Positions 37,906-47,490 of a DNA stretch of 64,000 bases are shown one piece after another. A program made the position numbers and the translations under genes. The notes beneath the pieces were generated by a model, which searched no databases, had not been told where the DNA came from, and was given only the letters and a program-made list of their open reading frames with translations. Source of the DNA: Dyella psychrodurans (GTDB lineage: Bacteria > Pseudomonadota > Gammaproteobacteria > Xanthomonadales > Rhodanobacteraceae). Every line of letters starts with the position of its first letter. Within the stretch, counting starts at the first letter, position 1. The stretch is taken from contig NZ_QRBF01000001.1 in the NCBI RefSeq assembly GCF_003363265.1, positions 1,024,451 through 1,088,450 on the forward strand. Direction: 5' to 3'.

Positions 37906-39379
37906 GCTCAAGTCCGTTGCCGAGAGTGCGCAAGGGCTCCAGCAAATCGCTCGCCAGCAGGCCACGCTCACCGAGACGCGCAGCCAGATCGCCGGCACGT
38001 GCATGCAGCCCCACGCCCATGCGAGCGGCGTCCCATGCGGAACACCCCTGTGCCATCAGTGCCGCGACGATACCGGTCAGCAAATCCCCCATACCACCGC
38101 TCCCCATGCCTGGATTGCCCCATGTACAGACGTCCAGACGTCCATCCGGATGAGCAATGAGACTACCCGCGCCCTTCAAGACGACCACGGCGTGATAGCG
38201 CTGCGCCAGTGCGCGCGCCGCAGCGAATCTGTCACGTTGAATAGCCGCGGTCGTAGTATCGAGCAAGCGCGCCGCTTCGCCCGGATGCGGCGTCAACACG
38301 GCCGGGACGGTGAAGCTCCGCGTTTCACGCGCAAGCAAATTGAGCCCATCGGCATCCAGCACCAAAGGCTTGCCGCTATCGAGCGCCGTCAACCACAACG
38401 CGTGCCCCCAAGCGCCCTGCCCCAGTCCGGGACCCACGCCAAGCACCGTAGCGCGTTCCAGCAACGGCTGAAGCTCCTGTGGGCCGTGAACGGCGTGCGC
38501 CATCAATTCCGGGCGCGCACTGTTGAGCGCAATAAGGTTGTCGCCGCGCGTGGCGACGCTGACCAGTCCCGCCCCCGAACGCAACGCCGCCTCGCCGCAG
38601 AGGCGAATGGCTCCCGCCGTGCCGTGATCGCCGCCGATGGCCAGCACATGTCCGCTATCGCCCTTGTGGGCATCGCGCGTGCGCGGCGGCAGATGCATCG
38701 CTTCGAGCAACGTCGCATCGGTAGGCATGCCCTGCCAAAGGATGTCCGGCAAACCGAGAGTATCGATCTGCAACGCTCCGACTTTGGTCGCCGCGTGCCC
38801 GGTGTACAGCCCTCGCTTGGCAGCGATAAAACTCACCGTGAGCTGCGCATTGATCGCTGCACCGGGACAATCACCGGTGTCCGCATTCAATCCCGACGGT
38901 ACGTCCAGCGCCAGCACGGGTACGCCTGATGCGTTGATCTGTTCGATCAATGCCGCCGCCGATTCGGGCGCACGATTCAACCCGGTGCCGTAGAGTGCAT
39001 CGACATACACATCCGCATGAGGCAGCGATCCCTCCTGATGCCAGTGATGCGTATTGTCCGCGCTTCGCTGCCAGGTATCCCGCGCCGCAGCGGCATCACC
39101 GCGAGATGCATCGCTCAGTTCGATCACGTCGACCAGCATGCCCGAGCCGTGCGCAAGACTGGCCAGCAGGTATCCGTCGCCACCGTTGTTGCCGGGGCCG
39201 CAGAACACGACAATGCGCCGCGCCTGCGGCCAATGACGGCACAGGGCAGCGAACGCGGCGGTTGCCGCGCGGCTCATAAGCTCGAAACCGCTGATGCCAA
39301 GATCGTGGATAGCCCGCCGATCGAGCGCGCGAACTTGCTCGACGGTATAAAGATCGCGGTGATGCGCCTGTGCCTGCAT
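37898..39379 (-). CDS. nnrD: bifunctional NAD(P)H-hydrate epimerase/dehydratase
   Basis: 493 residues. The N-terminal YjeF_N epimerase domain has VVFCGPGNNGGDGY; the C-terminal carbohydrate-kinase-like dehydratase has TPHPGEAARLL and GNPGMGSGGMGDLLTG. Together they repair hydrated NADH and NADPH. Start is ATG 39379 in the 33-base divergent gap to queG; the frame continues further upstream but on the antisense of queG. It overlaps tsaE by eight bases, the common nnr-tsaE order. Confidence 0.96.
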   Translation of the reverse strand: MQAQAHHRDLYTVEQVRALDRRAIHDLGISGFELMSRAATAAFAALCRHWPQARRIVVFCGPGNNGGDGYLLASLAHGSGMLVDVIELSDASRGDAAAARDTWQRSADNTHHWHQEGSLPHADVYVDALYGTGLNRAPESAAALIEQINASGVPVLALDVPSGLNADTGDCPGAAINAQLTVSFIAAKRGLYTGHAATKVGALQIDTLGLPDILWQGMPTDATLLEAMHLPPRTRDAHKGDSGHVLAIGGDHGTAGAIRLCGEAALRSGAGLVSVATRGDNLIALNSARPELMAHAVHGPQELQPLLERATVLGVGPGLGQGAWGHALWLTALDSGKPLVLDADGLNLLARETRSFTVPAVLTPHPGEAARLLDTTTAAIQRDRFAAARALAQRYHAVVVLKGAGSLIAHPDGRLDVCTWGNPGMGSGGMGDLLTGIVAALMAQGCSAWDAARMGVGLHARAGDLAARLGERGLLASDLLEPLRTLGNGLEHV

Positions 39380-39412
39380 CGGCCGATTATAGGCAGCGAT
39401 TACAATAGACGC

Positions 39413-40492
39413 ATGCCCGCCCACGCACAGCCCGATTACGCCGCACTCGCCCGCGATATCAAGCGCTGGGCGCGCGAACTCGGTTTTGCCGAGGCCGGTA
39501 TCAGTGGCGTCGCGCTGGGCCAGGACGAACAACATCTCCAGAATTGGCTGGAAGTCGGCTATCACGGCGAGATGGAGTACATGGCCCGCCACGGCAGCAA
39601 GCGCAGTCGACCGGACGAACTCGAACCGGGTACGCAGCGCGTGATCTCCGTGCGCATGGATTACATGCCTCCCGGCATGACGCACGCATGGGATGTGATC
39701 AACGACGCCGAAGCCGGATATGTCGCGCGCTACGCGCTCGGCCGCGACTATCACAAGTTGATGCGCAACCGCCTGCAGAAGCTGGCCGAACGCATTCGCG
39801 GCTCCGTCGGCGACTTCGGTTACCGCGCTTATGTCGATTCGGCACCCGTGCTGGAAAAGGCGCTGGCGCGCAACGCCGGACTTGGCTGGATCGGCAAGCA
39901 CACGGTATTGATCAATCGCCAGGCCGGCTCGTATTTCTTCCTCGGCGAGCTGTATACGAATCTGCCGCTGCCGATCGACGAACCCGCCGGCGCGCACTGC
40001 GGCACCTGCCGGAAATGCATCGACATTTGCCCGACGCAGGCCATCGTCGGCCCCTACCGGCTCGATGCGCGCCGCTGCATTTCCTATCTCACGATCGAAC
40101 TGAAAGGTTCGATTCCCGAAGAGCTGCGCGCGCCGATGGGCAACCGCATCTTCGGCTGCGACGATTGTCAGCTGATCTGCCCCTGGAACAAGTTCGCGCA
40201 GGAAACCGTGGAGCCGGATTTCGCGCCTCGGCATCGGCTCGATGGCGCGAAGCTGGTGGAACTGTTTGCGTGGAGCGAAGCGGAGTTCCTGCAGCGCACG
40301 GAAGGCATGGCCATACGCCGTGCGGGCTACGAAGGCTGGCTGCGCAACATAGCCGTTGCGCTGGGCAATGCGCCGCCATCGATGGAAATTCTGCGCGCGC
40401 TCCAGGCTCGCAGCGACCATCCTTCAGAGATCGTGCGAGAACACGTTATGTGGGCACTGCGGCGTCAACAGGCTGCCGCACCGGCAGCCTGA
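39413..40492 (+). CDS. queG: epoxyqueuosine reductase
   Basis: 359 residues. Two [4Fe-4S] motifs, CGTCRKCIDICP and CDDCQLICPWN, and the cobalamin-binding N-terminal domain mark QueG, which reduces epoxyqueuosine to queuosine in tRNA. The final ~80 residues form a HEAT-like end. Diverges from nnrD, as in E. coli where queG (yjeS) sits by yjeF-tsaE. Confidence 0.96.
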   Translation: MPAHAQPDYAALARDIKRWARELGFAEAGISGVALGQDEQHLQNWLEVGYHGEMEYMARHGSKRSRPDELEPGTQRVISVRMDYMPPGMTHAWDVINDAEAGYVARYALGRDYHKLMRNRLQKLAERIRGSVGDFGYRAYVDSAPVLEKALARNAGLGWIGKHTVLINRQAGSYFFLGELYTNLPLPIDEPAGAHCGTCRKCIDICPTQAIVGPYRLDARRCISYLTIELKGSIPEELRAPMGNRIFGCDDCQLICPWNKFAQETVEPDFAPRHRLDGAKLVELFAWSEAEFLQRTEGMAIRRAGYEGWLRNIAVALGNAPPSMEILRALQARSDHPSEIVREHVMWALRRQQAAAPAA

Positions 40493-40501
40493 GCATGCAG
40501 C

Positions 40502-40888
40502 TTAGGCAGCCGCCATCTGCTTCGGAATCGAGCGATTCGTGTGGCTGATGCGATTGCCTTCCTTGACGTAAACGAGCGTCGGCTGAAACTTCTCCGCTTC
40601 AGCCTCGTTGAGGTGCACAAACGCGGCGATGATGATCAGGTCGCCAGGCTGCGCACGATGCGCGGCGCTGCCGTTCACCGAGATGATGCCGGAACCTTCT
40701 TCAGCGCGCAGCGCGTAGGTCACGAAGCGCTTGCCGTTGTTGATGTTCCACGCATGGATCTGTTCGTACTCGCGGATGCCCGACGCATCGAGCAGCAAGC
40801 CGTCGATGGCGATCGAACCTTCATAGTGCAGCTCCGCGTGGGTCACGGTCGCACGGTGGATCTTCGCCTTCAGCATGTTGAGGTGCAT
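40502..40888 (-). CDS. panD: aspartate 1-decarboxylase
   Basis: 128 residues. The self-cleavage site is Gly24-Ser25 in YEGSIAID, and Ser25 becomes the pyruvoyl group; the numbering agrees with the start at 40888. It makes beta-alanine for pantothenate. Downstream of panC by 99 bases on the same strand and so in the panBCD group. Confidence 0.97.
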   Translation of the reverse strand: MHLNMLKAKIHRATVTHAELHYEGSIAIDGLLLDASGIREYEQIHAWNINNGKRFVTYALRAEEGSGIISVNGSAAHRAQPGDLIIIAAFVHLNEAEAEKFQPTLVYVKEGNRISHTNRSIPKQMAAA

Positions 40889-40987
40889 GACTTCAATTCC
40901 AGCAGGAACTGCCTGCAGAGATTCGTATTATCGAACTGCCGCCGCTGCGTCGCAACATCGGCTATTGAGCGGCAACGTGGGGCCGGC

Positions 40988-41833
40988 TCAATCGAATAAC
41001 AAGTTGTCGATCAGGCGCGTGCTGCCGAGCCGTGCGGCGATCAAGGCCACCAGACCGTCGGTATCGCCGTCGGTAGGCTCGGACAGGTCCTCGGCACGCC
41101 GGATCGCGGCGTAATCGGGGACGAAGCCTGCGCGTTCCAGCCTGGATGCCGCCGCCTGCTCCACCACCTTCCGGGCGTGTCCCTTGGCGATCAGGTCGCG
41201 CATCTGCTGCAGGGTCTGATAAATCATCACCGATTCCGCCCGCTCGTCGGCGGAGAGGTACTGATTGCGGGAGCTGAGCGCCAGGCCGTCGTCCGCACGC
41301 TGGGTGGGCGCGCTCATCACCTTCACCGGCAGGGACAGGTCGCGCACCATGCGCTCGATCACCTTCAGCTGCTGGAAATCCTTCTGTCCGAATATCGCGA
41401 TATCCGGCTGCACCAGGTTGAACAGCTTGCAGACCACCGTCGCGACACCGTCGAAGTGGCCAGGGCGATGGGTACCCTCCAGGGTGTCGGTGATGTCCGG
41501 CACGTGCAGGCTCACGCTGCTGGCCGGCCCGAAGGGGTAGATGGTTGCCACATCCGGGGTGAAGAGCAGATCGCAACCGGCTTCGGCCAGCCCGGCCTGA
41601 TCTTGCGCCAGCGTGCGGGGATAGCGTTCGAAGTCCTCATGGGGCCCGAATTGTGTCGGGTTGACGAACACGCTCGCCACCACGCGATCCGTGCGGGCCT
41701 TTGCCAGCTTGACCAGCGAGTAATGACCGGCGTGCAGGTTGCCCATCGTCGGCACGAAACCGACTGTCTGCCCTTGCGAGCGCCAGCCGCGGATCGTGGC
41801 TCGCAGCCCGGCTGCGTCTTGCACCATTTGCAT
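40988..41833 (-). CDS. panC: pantothenate synthetase
   Basis: 281 residues. MGNLHAGHYSLV (HxGH-type nucleotide binding) and LALSSRN (KMSKS-equivalent) are intact. It joins pantoate and beta-alanine with ATP. Eleven bases separate it from panB, which is upstream. Confidence 0.98.
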   Translation of the reverse strand: MQMVQDAAGLRATIRGWRSQGQTVGFVPTMGNLHAGHYSLVKLAKARTDRVVASVFVNPTQFGPHEDFERYPRTLAQDQAGLAEAGCDLLFTPDVATIYPFGPASSVSLHVPDITDTLEGTHRPGHFDGVATVVCKLFNLVQPDIAIFGQKDFQQLKVIERMVRDLSLPVKVMSAPTQRADDGLALSSRNQYLSADERAESVMIYQTLQQMRDLIAKGHARKVVEQAAASRLERAGFVPDYAAIRRAEDLSEPTDGDTDGLVALIAARLGSTRLIDNLLFD

Positions 41834-41844
41834 GAACGTTTGCT

Positions 41845-42675
41845 CTAGTTGAAACCGTGTTCGGCGGCCGGGAATGCACCGCTGCGCACATCGGCGACGT
41901 AGGCTTGGATTGCCTCGGCCACCGAATGGCGCCCAGCGAGAAAATCCTTGCTGAACTTGGGACGCTTGCCAGGCGTGATGCCCAGCATGTCATAGATCAC
42001 CAGCACCTGGCCGTCGCAATGGGGACCGGCTCCGATGCCGATCACCGGAATATGAAGCGCCTTGGTCACCCGCTCGCCCAGCACCGTGGGCACGCCTTCG
42101 AGCACCAGCAGATCCGCGCCGGCCTGTTGCACGGCCAAGGCCTCGCTGACCACGCGATCGGCCGCATCCTGGGCGCGCCCCTGGATCTTGAAACCGCCGA
42201 ACTTGTGCACGGACTGCGGCGTCAGCCCCAGATGTGCGCAAACCGGTATCGCGCGTTCGGTCAGGGCATGGATCGATTCGAGAATATGCGGTGCCGCGCC
42301 TTCGATTTTCACCATCGCCGCACCGCCTTCGCCAACCAGACGCGCCCCTGCTTCCAACGCATGGGAAACGTCGCGATCGGCCATGAAGGGCATGTCTGTG
42401 ACGAGCAAGGTCGCTGACAAACCGCGCGCAACGGCGGCCGTGTGGTAGACCATCTGATCGAGCGTCACCGGCAACGTGCTGCGGTGACCTTGAACCACCA
42501 TGCCGAGCGAATCGCCCACCAGTGCGATATCGACGCCGGCCTGCTCCACTTGGGAAGCGAAGCTGGCGTCATACGCCGTGAGCATCACGATCTTGCGCCC
42601 TTCCGCCTTCATCGCATGCAGACCCGGCACGGTGACCGACTTGCGGGCGGGAGCGCTGGCGTTTTCCACGTACAC
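41845..42675 (-). CDS. panB: 3-methyl-2-oxobutanoate hydroxymethyltransferase
   Basis: 276 residues. AYDASFASQVEQAGVD and VGDSLGMV form the substrate/Mg site, and AHLGLTPQSVHKFGGFK is typical. It makes ketopantoate, first step of pantothenate synthesis. Order pcnB-folK-panB-panC-panD is the classical gammaproteobacterial one. Confidence 0.98.
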   Translation of the reverse strand: MYVENASAPARKSVTVPGLHAMKAEGRKIVMLTAYDASFASQVEQAGVDIALVGDSLGMVVQGHRSTLPVTLDQMVYHTAAVARGLSATLLVTDMPFMADRDVSHALEAGARLVGEGGAAMVKIEGAAPHILESIHALTERAIPVCAHLGLTPQSVHKFGGFKIQGRAQDAADRVVSEALAVQQAGADLLVLEGVPTVLGERVTKALHIPVIGIGAGPHCDGQVLVIYDMLGITPGKRPKFSKDFLAGRHSVAEAIQAYVADVRSGAFPAAEHGFN

Positions 42676-42729
42676 GGCAGTTCCTTCAATGCTGCGGTGA
42701 ACAATTATCCGGCGCGAAGTGGCAAAGGC

Positions 42730-43212
42730 TCAAGCGATGGCTTCGCAGCCTTGTGTATCAACGGCTCGCAGCAGTTCATCCACCCGCCCTTGACCCGGGA
42801 TGTCGAGATCGGGGGCCACATCGCTCAACGGAAGCAGCACGAAAGCCCGCTCCGCGATGTGCGGATGAGGCAAGGTGAGTTTTTCGTCGCTGATCGCTTG
42901 ACCGGCGACATGCAGGAGATCGAGATCGAGCGTGCGAGGCCCCCAGCGCAAACCGCCGCGCTGGCGACCCGCGGCGCGCTCGATATCCAGTAGCGCATCG
43001 AGCAATGCATGCGGTGGCAGCGGCGTTTCAAGTGCCACGACGGCATTCAGAAAATCCGGCTGATCGTGCACGCCCCACGGTGGCGTGCGATAAAAACGCG
43101 AGCGCGCCAGAAGACGCGTGTCCGGCAGGTTCGCCAATGCGTCGATGGCATGGAGCAACTGTTGCCGCGAATCGCCGATATTGCTGCCCAGCGCAACGTA
43201 TGCGCGCATCAA
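42730..43212 (-). CDS. folK: HPPK (folate pathway pyrophosphokinase)
   Basis: 160 residues. ALGSNIGDSRQQL, RSRFYRTPPWG and GPRTLDLDLL are the HPPK signatures; the enzyme pyrophosphorylates 6-hydroxymethyl-dihydropterin. The ATG overlaps the stop of pcnB by four bases. Confidence 0.97.
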   Translation of the reverse strand: MMRAYVALGSNIGDSRQQLLHAIDALANLPDTRLLARSRFYRTPPWGVHDQPDFLNAVVALETPLPPHALLDALLDIERAAGRQRGGLRWGPRTLDLDLLHVAGQAISDEKLTLPHPHIAERAFVLLPLSDVAPDLDIPGQGRVDELLRAVDTQGCEAIA

Positions 43213-44669
43213 GTCGCCCCGGATCTTCCGGCTGGCTTGCGACGGCGTTTGCGCTTGCGCGGCGTAACGGCACGGAGCGCGTCCATATTGACTGACGAAG
43301 CGGCGTGCTGCAGCGGCAAGGCCGCTGCCAGGCTTTCATGCGGCAACTGCTGGGCGTGCGCCCACCACTGCCCCAGTTCAGCGATCCCCGGCGATTCGGT
43401 CGCGCGCAGCAACAGGAAATCGAACGCGGCGCGGAAACGCGGATGCGCCAGCAATCGGAACACCTTTTTGCGCTGGATCTGCTCGAAGCGCGGCTGTAGC
43501 GACCAGATTTCTTCCATGGTGATGGTGAAGCGCCGCGGGATCGCCACACGCCGGCACTGTTCGTCCACGACGTGCGCGGCTGCGCGCGACCAGGCCTCGC
43601 CGGCGTCTTTGCCGTGCGTCGTCCAGGTGTACGCAAGATCGCGTACTTCGCCCCACAGCAGGACGGCGAACAGAAACGCCGGCGTCACCGATTTGCCTTC
43701 GGAGATACGCGCATCCGTATTTTCCAGCCCATGCTCGATCAGCTCGCGCAACGCCTCGTCGCCACGCTTCAGCGCGCGCGCCGTAGCCGGGAACATGAAT
43801 TTGAGCAAGCCGCACTGCTCGAGCATGCGGAAACTCTTCAAGCCGTGTCCCGTCAGGAACAGCTTCAACGATTCATCGAACAGGCGCGCAGGCGCCACGC
43901 CGCTCAACAAAGGTCCAAGCTCGGCGAAGGGTGCCGCGGCTTCGGGGCCGATACGAAAATCGAGCTTCGCCGCCAATCGCGCCGCACGCAGCATGCGTAC
44001 CGGATCTTCGCGGTAGCGCGTGGCGGGATCGCCGATCAGGTGCAGGACGCGATCGTGCAGGTCCTTCATGCCGCCCACGTAGTCGCGCACGGAGAAGTCG
44101 CTGATGCCGTAGTACATCGCGTTGACGCGGAAGTCGCGACGATGAGCGTCTTCCTCGATCGAACCCCACACGTTGTCGCGCACGATGCGACCGTCCACGA
44201 CGTGACGATCGCCTTCACCCTGTTCCTCACTGGTGCCGCGGAAGGTCGCGACCTCGATGATTTCGTTGCCGTAGACCACGTGAGCGAGGCGGAAGCGGCG
44301 GCCGATCAGTCGGCAGTTGCGGAACAATTTCTTGACTTCGTCGGGTGTCGCATTGGTCGCGACGTCGAAATCCTTCGGATGACCGCCCAACAACAAATCG
44401 CGCACGGCACCGCCCACCAGATACGCGTCGTACCCGGCTTCGTTCAGGCGATAAAGCACGCGCAGGGCAGCTTTGCTGATGTTCTTGCGCGAAATCGTGT
44501 GCTGTTCGCGCGGAATGACGCTTAGCGCGTGACCAGTGCTGGCTTTTGGATTCAAGCGATTGAAGTCCTTTGGAGCATTCAACTTCCGATGGCACGGCCG
44601 AAAACACCGGGGTGCCGTGGCCTGATGTTCGACGGCCGCAAGCATCATCCTGAAGGCGTTCCGGCCCAT
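43209..44669 (-). CDS. pcnB: poly(A) polymerase I
   Basis: 486 residues with the start used here. The nucleotidyltransferase core has [13 protein letters not shown] and the metal pair in [25 protein letters not shown] before it and the Arg/Lys-rich tail (RKRKRRRKP) match bacterial PcnB rather than the CCA-adding enzyme. It adds A tails that mark RNA for decay. The start is uncertain: ATG 44669, 44648 and 44645 all precede the conserved part and none has a strong ribosome site. Confidence 0.93.
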   Translation of the reverse strand: MGRNAFRMMLAAVEHQATAPRCFRPCHRKLNAPKDFNRLNPKASTGHALSVIPREQHTISRKNISKAALRVLYRLNEAGYDAYLVGGAVRDLLLGGHPKDFDVATNATPDEVKKLFRNCRLIGRRFRLAHVVYGNEIIEVATFRGTSEEQGEGDRHVVDGRIVRDNVWGSIEEDAHRRDFRVNAMYYGISDFSVRDYVGGMKDLHDRVLHLIGDPATRYREDPVRMLRAARLAAKLDFRIGPEAAAPFAELGPLLSGVAPARLFDESLKLFLTGHGLKSFRMLEQCGLLKFMFPATARALKRGDEALRELIEHGLENTDARISEGKSVTPAFLFAVLLWGEVRDLAYTWTTHGKDAGEAWSRAAAHVVDEQCRRVAIPRRFTITMEEIWSLQPRFEQIQRKKVFRLLAHPRFRAAFDFLLLRATESPGIAELGQWWAHAQQLPHESLAAALPLQHAASSVNMDALRAVTPRKRKRRRKPAGRSGAT

Positions 44670-44690
44670 CCGGGCCGCCGTCCGTCCGCG

Positions 44691-44718
44691 TTGCCGGACA
44701 GGACAATTCCGCTATACT
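44691..44718 (+). promoter_or_regulatory. sigma-70 promoter of tRNA-Glu
   Basis: TTGCCG (44691-44696) and TATACT (44713-44718) with a 16-base spacer, ending 20 bases before the tRNA. It lies in the 5' leader of the divergent pcnB. Confidence 0.75.
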
Positions 44719-44738
44719 ACCGCGCCTCGCAGCAATAC

Positions 44739-44814
44739 GCTCCCATCGTCTAGTGGTCTAGGACACCGCCCTCTCAAGGCGGGAACACGAGTTCGAACCT
44801 CGTTGGGAGCGCCA
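44739..44814 (+). tRNA. tRNA-Glu (CTC)
   Basis: 76 bases with CCA. GCTCCCA pairs with TGGGAGC; the anticodon stem CCGCC/GGCGG closes the loop CTCTCAA, giving anticodon CTC (reads GAG). T loop GTTCGAAC is standard. Most bacteria use only the TTC isoacceptor; the CTC form is an addition in high-GC genomes. Confidence 0.97.
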
Positions 44815-44862
44815 CCATCCCATTATGATCGGCTTTCCGATCCCAAGCAGGCACACGGCAGC

Positions 44863-45186
44863 ATGACCTTTGTCGTCACCGATAACTGCATCAAATGCAA
44901 ATACACCGATTGCGTTGAAGTCTGTCCCGTCGACGCATTCCACGAAGGCCCCAACTTCCTGGCGATCAATCCCGACGAGTGCATCGACTGCACCCTCTGC
45001 GAGCCGGAGTGCCCCATCAACGCCATCTATCCCGAAGATGACGTGCCGGCCGGTCAGGAGCAGTTCACCGCGCTGAACAAGGAGCTGGCCAAGTCGTGGC
45101 CGGTCATCACCGTCCGCAAGGACGCCTTGCCCGATGCGAAGGAATGGGAAAACAAGCCGGACAAGCTCAAGCTGCTGGAGCGCTGA
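44863..45186 (+). CDS. fdxA: seven-iron ferredoxin FdxA
   Basis: 107 residues. [19 protein letters not shown] supplies the [3Fe-4S]-type cluster ligands and [12 protein letters not shown] the [4Fe-4S] set, as in Azotobacter ferredoxin I. A soluble low-potential electron carrier. It starts 48 bases after tRNA-Glu with only a weak ribosome site; it may share the tRNA transcript. Confidence 0.93.
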   Translation: MTFVVTDNCIKCKYTDCVEVCPVDAFHEGPNFLAINPDECIDCTLCEPECPINAIYPEDDVPAGQEQFTALNKELAKSWPVITVRKDALPDAKEWENKPDKLKLLER

Positions 45187-45215
45187 GCCAGCCCATTTCG
45201 TTCATGCATGCAAAC

Positions 45216-45246
45216 AAAAACGCCGCCCGATGGGCGGCGTTTTTTT
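45216..45246. terminator. bidirectional terminator between fdxA and bamC
   Basis: CGCCGCCC/GGGCGGCG stem (8 bp, loop GAT) flanked by an A run and a T run. Confidence 0.92.
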
Positions 45247-45276
45247 GTTCAGGCTCCGACAAAGCCGAGCAAATGC

Positions 45277-45867
45277 TCAGCCCTTGCCGCCCAGGCGCGA
45301 CTTCAGGCTGTCGATCACCTTCGCGACGGCAGCCGCTTCGCCCTGCGCACGAACTGCGCTCGAACCCTCACCGCTGCCGCTGATGGTGACCATCACCGTG
45401 CGCGGCGCAACATTCGGACCGGGCGAGCCGCCGCTCTTGCCGAGCATACGGCTGAAGAAGCCGGGCTTCTCGGTCGGCTGGTCGGAAGCCAGCACGCTCA
45501 GGTTGTAGGTATGCGCAGCGTCGTCATGAGCCTGCAGCGTACCAATTTCGCCATTGCTGAGCGCCTCGCCGACGCGGCGATAGGTCTCGTCCACGCTATC
45601 GGCCAGGATGAAACCGTCGGTAATCGTGCCCGGCGTGCTGCCAACACGCGCCGTGGCGCCATTGGGAGTCGGCTGGTTACTACCCTGCGGCGGGATCACC
45701 AGGGCCGCGCTTGCGGAAGGCGTATCCATGCCCGGAGGGATTTCCAGCGGCGCCTGCTGTTTGGCGTTCTGCCAGGCACGTTCGGAACGGAACATGCCGC
45801 AGCCCGAAAGCAGCAGGCCAGTGAGAGCCAAGGCCGGCAGGGCAACGGCGAGGGAAGATTTCTTCAT
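45277..45867 (-). CDS. bamC: BamC-like outer-membrane assembly lipoprotein
   Basis: 196 residues. Lipobox LLSGCG with the Cys near residue 23 gives a lipoprotein; the N-terminal unstructured part contains the IPPG-like BamC element (LEIPPGMD), and the C-terminal part resembles one helix-grip domain. E. coli BamC has about 340 residues and two such domains, so this is a short form. It follows dapA on the same strand, the same pair as in E. coli dapA-bamC, which supports the call. Confidence 0.78.
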   Translation of the reverse strand: MKKSSLAVALPALALTGLLLSGCGMFRSERAWQNAKQQAPLEIPPGMDTPSASAALVIPPQGSNQPTPNGATARVGSTPGTITDGFILADSVDETYRRVGEALSNGEIGTLQAHDDAAHTYNLSVLASDQPTEKPGFFSRMLGKSGGSPGPNVAPRTVMVTISGSGEGSSAVRAQGEAAAVAKVIDSLKSRLGGKG

Positions 45868-45919
45868 GTAGTGAGGTTCCGTAATGTTCCGTAGTTGAGT
45901 CGAGACAGCAGCCAGCCGG

Positions 45920-46813
45920 TCAGGCGGCGTCCGCCAAGGATGCCAGAGTCGCCAAGGCCTTGCGCAACTGTTCGCGCGCCGGCCCGTGTTCCAATTCCAC
46001 CAAGGGCAGCCGGGGCGCGGCCGTTCCCAGTCCCAGATCCGGCAGACCTGCCTTCACCGCAATCGGATTGGGTGCGCAATTGAGCGCCTGCACCAACGGA
46101 TCGAGCGCGGCATGGCAACGTGCGGCAGCGGCGCGGTCGCCCGCGGTAGCCGCGTCGCACAGTGCACGGAAAGCCCTGGGGACGAGATTCACCACCACCG
46201 AGATCGTGCCGGCGGCACCCGCCAGCATGGCCTCGGCCGCGCTGGCATCGTCGCCGGACAGATAGACGAAATCCGAGCGCACAAGTTCCGCAGTGCGCCT
46301 GATGCGCTCGGCATCGCCGCGCGCTTCCTTGATGCCGACGATGGCCGGGTGGTCGCGCAGGATGGCGGTGGTTTCCGGCGCGATGTCGCAGCCCGTGCGG
46401 GTGGGCACGTTGTACAGAAGCACCGGAAGCCCGCCGTGCTCGGCCACTTCGGTGAAGTGGCGGCGCAGCCCTTCCTGCGTAGGACGCACGTAATAAGGTG
46501 CGACGACCAGCGCCGCATCGGCGCCGAGTTCGCGCGCGCGTTTCGTCGCGGCCACCGTCTTGGCCGTACCTGCCTCGCCGGTACCGGCGATCACTGGAAT
46601 ACGACGGGCGACGTGCTCGACCGCAAAGGCCAGCAAACGGTCGTATTCATCGTGTTCGAGCATGTGGGCCTCACCGGTAGAACCGGCAACGACCACTGCC
46701 TGGGTGCCCCCTGCGATCTGGAAGTCGAGCAAACGGCCGAAGGCCGCCAGATCGAGCGCCCCATCCGAGGAGAACGGGGTAACCAGCGCGCAGATGCTTC
46801 CGCGAATGTTCAT
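45920..46813 (-). CDS. dapA: 4-hydroxy-tetrahydrodipicolinate synthase
   Basis: 297 residues, TIM barrel. GSTGEAHML, LLYNVPTRTG (catalytic Tyr) and the Schiff-base Lys in VGIKEARGD are present. It condenses pyruvate and aspartate semialdehyde, first step of the lysine/diaminopimelate branch. Upstream of bamC and divergent from gcvR, as in E. coli. The longer frame overlapping gcvR is spurious. Confidence 0.96.
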   Translation of the reverse strand: MNIRGSICALVTPFSSDGALDLAAFGRLLDFQIAGGTQAVVVAGSTGEAHMLEHDEYDRLLAFAVEHVARRIPVIAGTGEAGTAKTVAATKRARELGADAALVVAPYYVRPTQEGLRRHFTEVAEHGGLPVLLYNVPTRTGCDIAPETTAILRDHPAIVGIKEARGDAERIRRTAELVRSDFVYLSGDDASAAEAMLAGAAGTISVVVNLVPRAFRALCDAATAGDRAAAARCHAALDPLVQALNCAPNPIAVKAGLPDLGLGTAAPRLPLVELEHGPAREQLRKALATLASLADAA

Positions 46814-46836
46814 GGCGCAATCCGCACAAAACCAAG

Positions 46837-46882
46837 CCCAGCATGTTACTTGCGGGCCCGCTGGACGGGCAAGTAAGCTGGG
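46837..46882. promoter_or_regulatory. long hairpin between dapA and gcvR
   Basis: CCCAGC plus TTACTTGC pairs with GCAAGTAA plus GCTGGG (14 bp, 3-base bulge, ~15-base loop). It lies 24 bases before dapA and 45 before gcvR, in the shared control region. No known riboswitch is recognised. Confidence 0.5.
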
Positions 46883-46926
46883 GGTTCGCTCGTCGTCATC
46901 CCGCACGACGCGGGGTCGCACCGTCC

Positions 46927-47490
46927 ATGTCCACGAACCCTTTTTCCGCGCGATCCAGCAACGACCACCAACTGCTGATCCAGACGCTGACGCCGGCGGC
47001 GCGCACGCCGCTGCTCGCGCTGGCGAGGCGCATCGCCGACGCGGGCTGCAATCTCTCCGACGCGCGCGTGTCCACCATCGGCACGGATACCTCCCTGACC
47101 CTGCTCGCCACCGGCGCATGGGACGCTGTTGCGAAGCTCGAAACAGCATTGACCAAGCTGGCGCGCGAAGAAGAGCTGCGCCTGACGCACTACCGCACCA
47201 GTCCGCGCGAGCCCAGCGGCCACCTGCTGCCTTATCTGGTGGAAGTGGTGTCGTCGGACCGTCCCGGCATCCTGGTGAAGATCGTGGATTTCTTCAGCCG
47301 CCATGAAATCAGCGTCGAACAGTTGAGTTCGATGCGCTACCAGGCCATGCAGACGGGCGCCGCGATGTTCCAGGCGCAATTCACCATCGGGGTACCGGAC
47401 AAGCTCCACATCGCCGCGTTGCGTGACGATTTTCTCGAGTTTTGCGACGGCCTGAATCTGGACGCCATCATGGATCCGGTGAAGTTTTAG
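46927..47490 (+). CDS. gcvR: GcvR-like ACT-domain regulator
   Basis: 187 residues in two ACT domains; the second opens with YLVEVVSSDRPGILVKIVDFF and EQLSSMRYQAMQTG. In E. coli GcvR binds GcvA and glycine and represses the glycine cleavage operon. E. coli also places gcvR divergent to dapA-bamC with bcp downstream, which is preserved here. The last two bases of its TAG stop are the first two of structured repeat copy B. Confidence 0.9.
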   Translation: MSTNPFSARSSNDHQLLIQTLTPAARTPLLALARRIADAGCNLSDARVSTIGTDTSLTLLATGAWDAVAKLETALTKLAREEELRLTHYRTSPREPSGHLLPYLVEVVSSDRPGILVKIVDFFSRHEISVEQLSSMRYQAMQTGAAMFQAQFTIGVPDKLHIAALRDDFLEFCDGLNLDAIMDPVKF

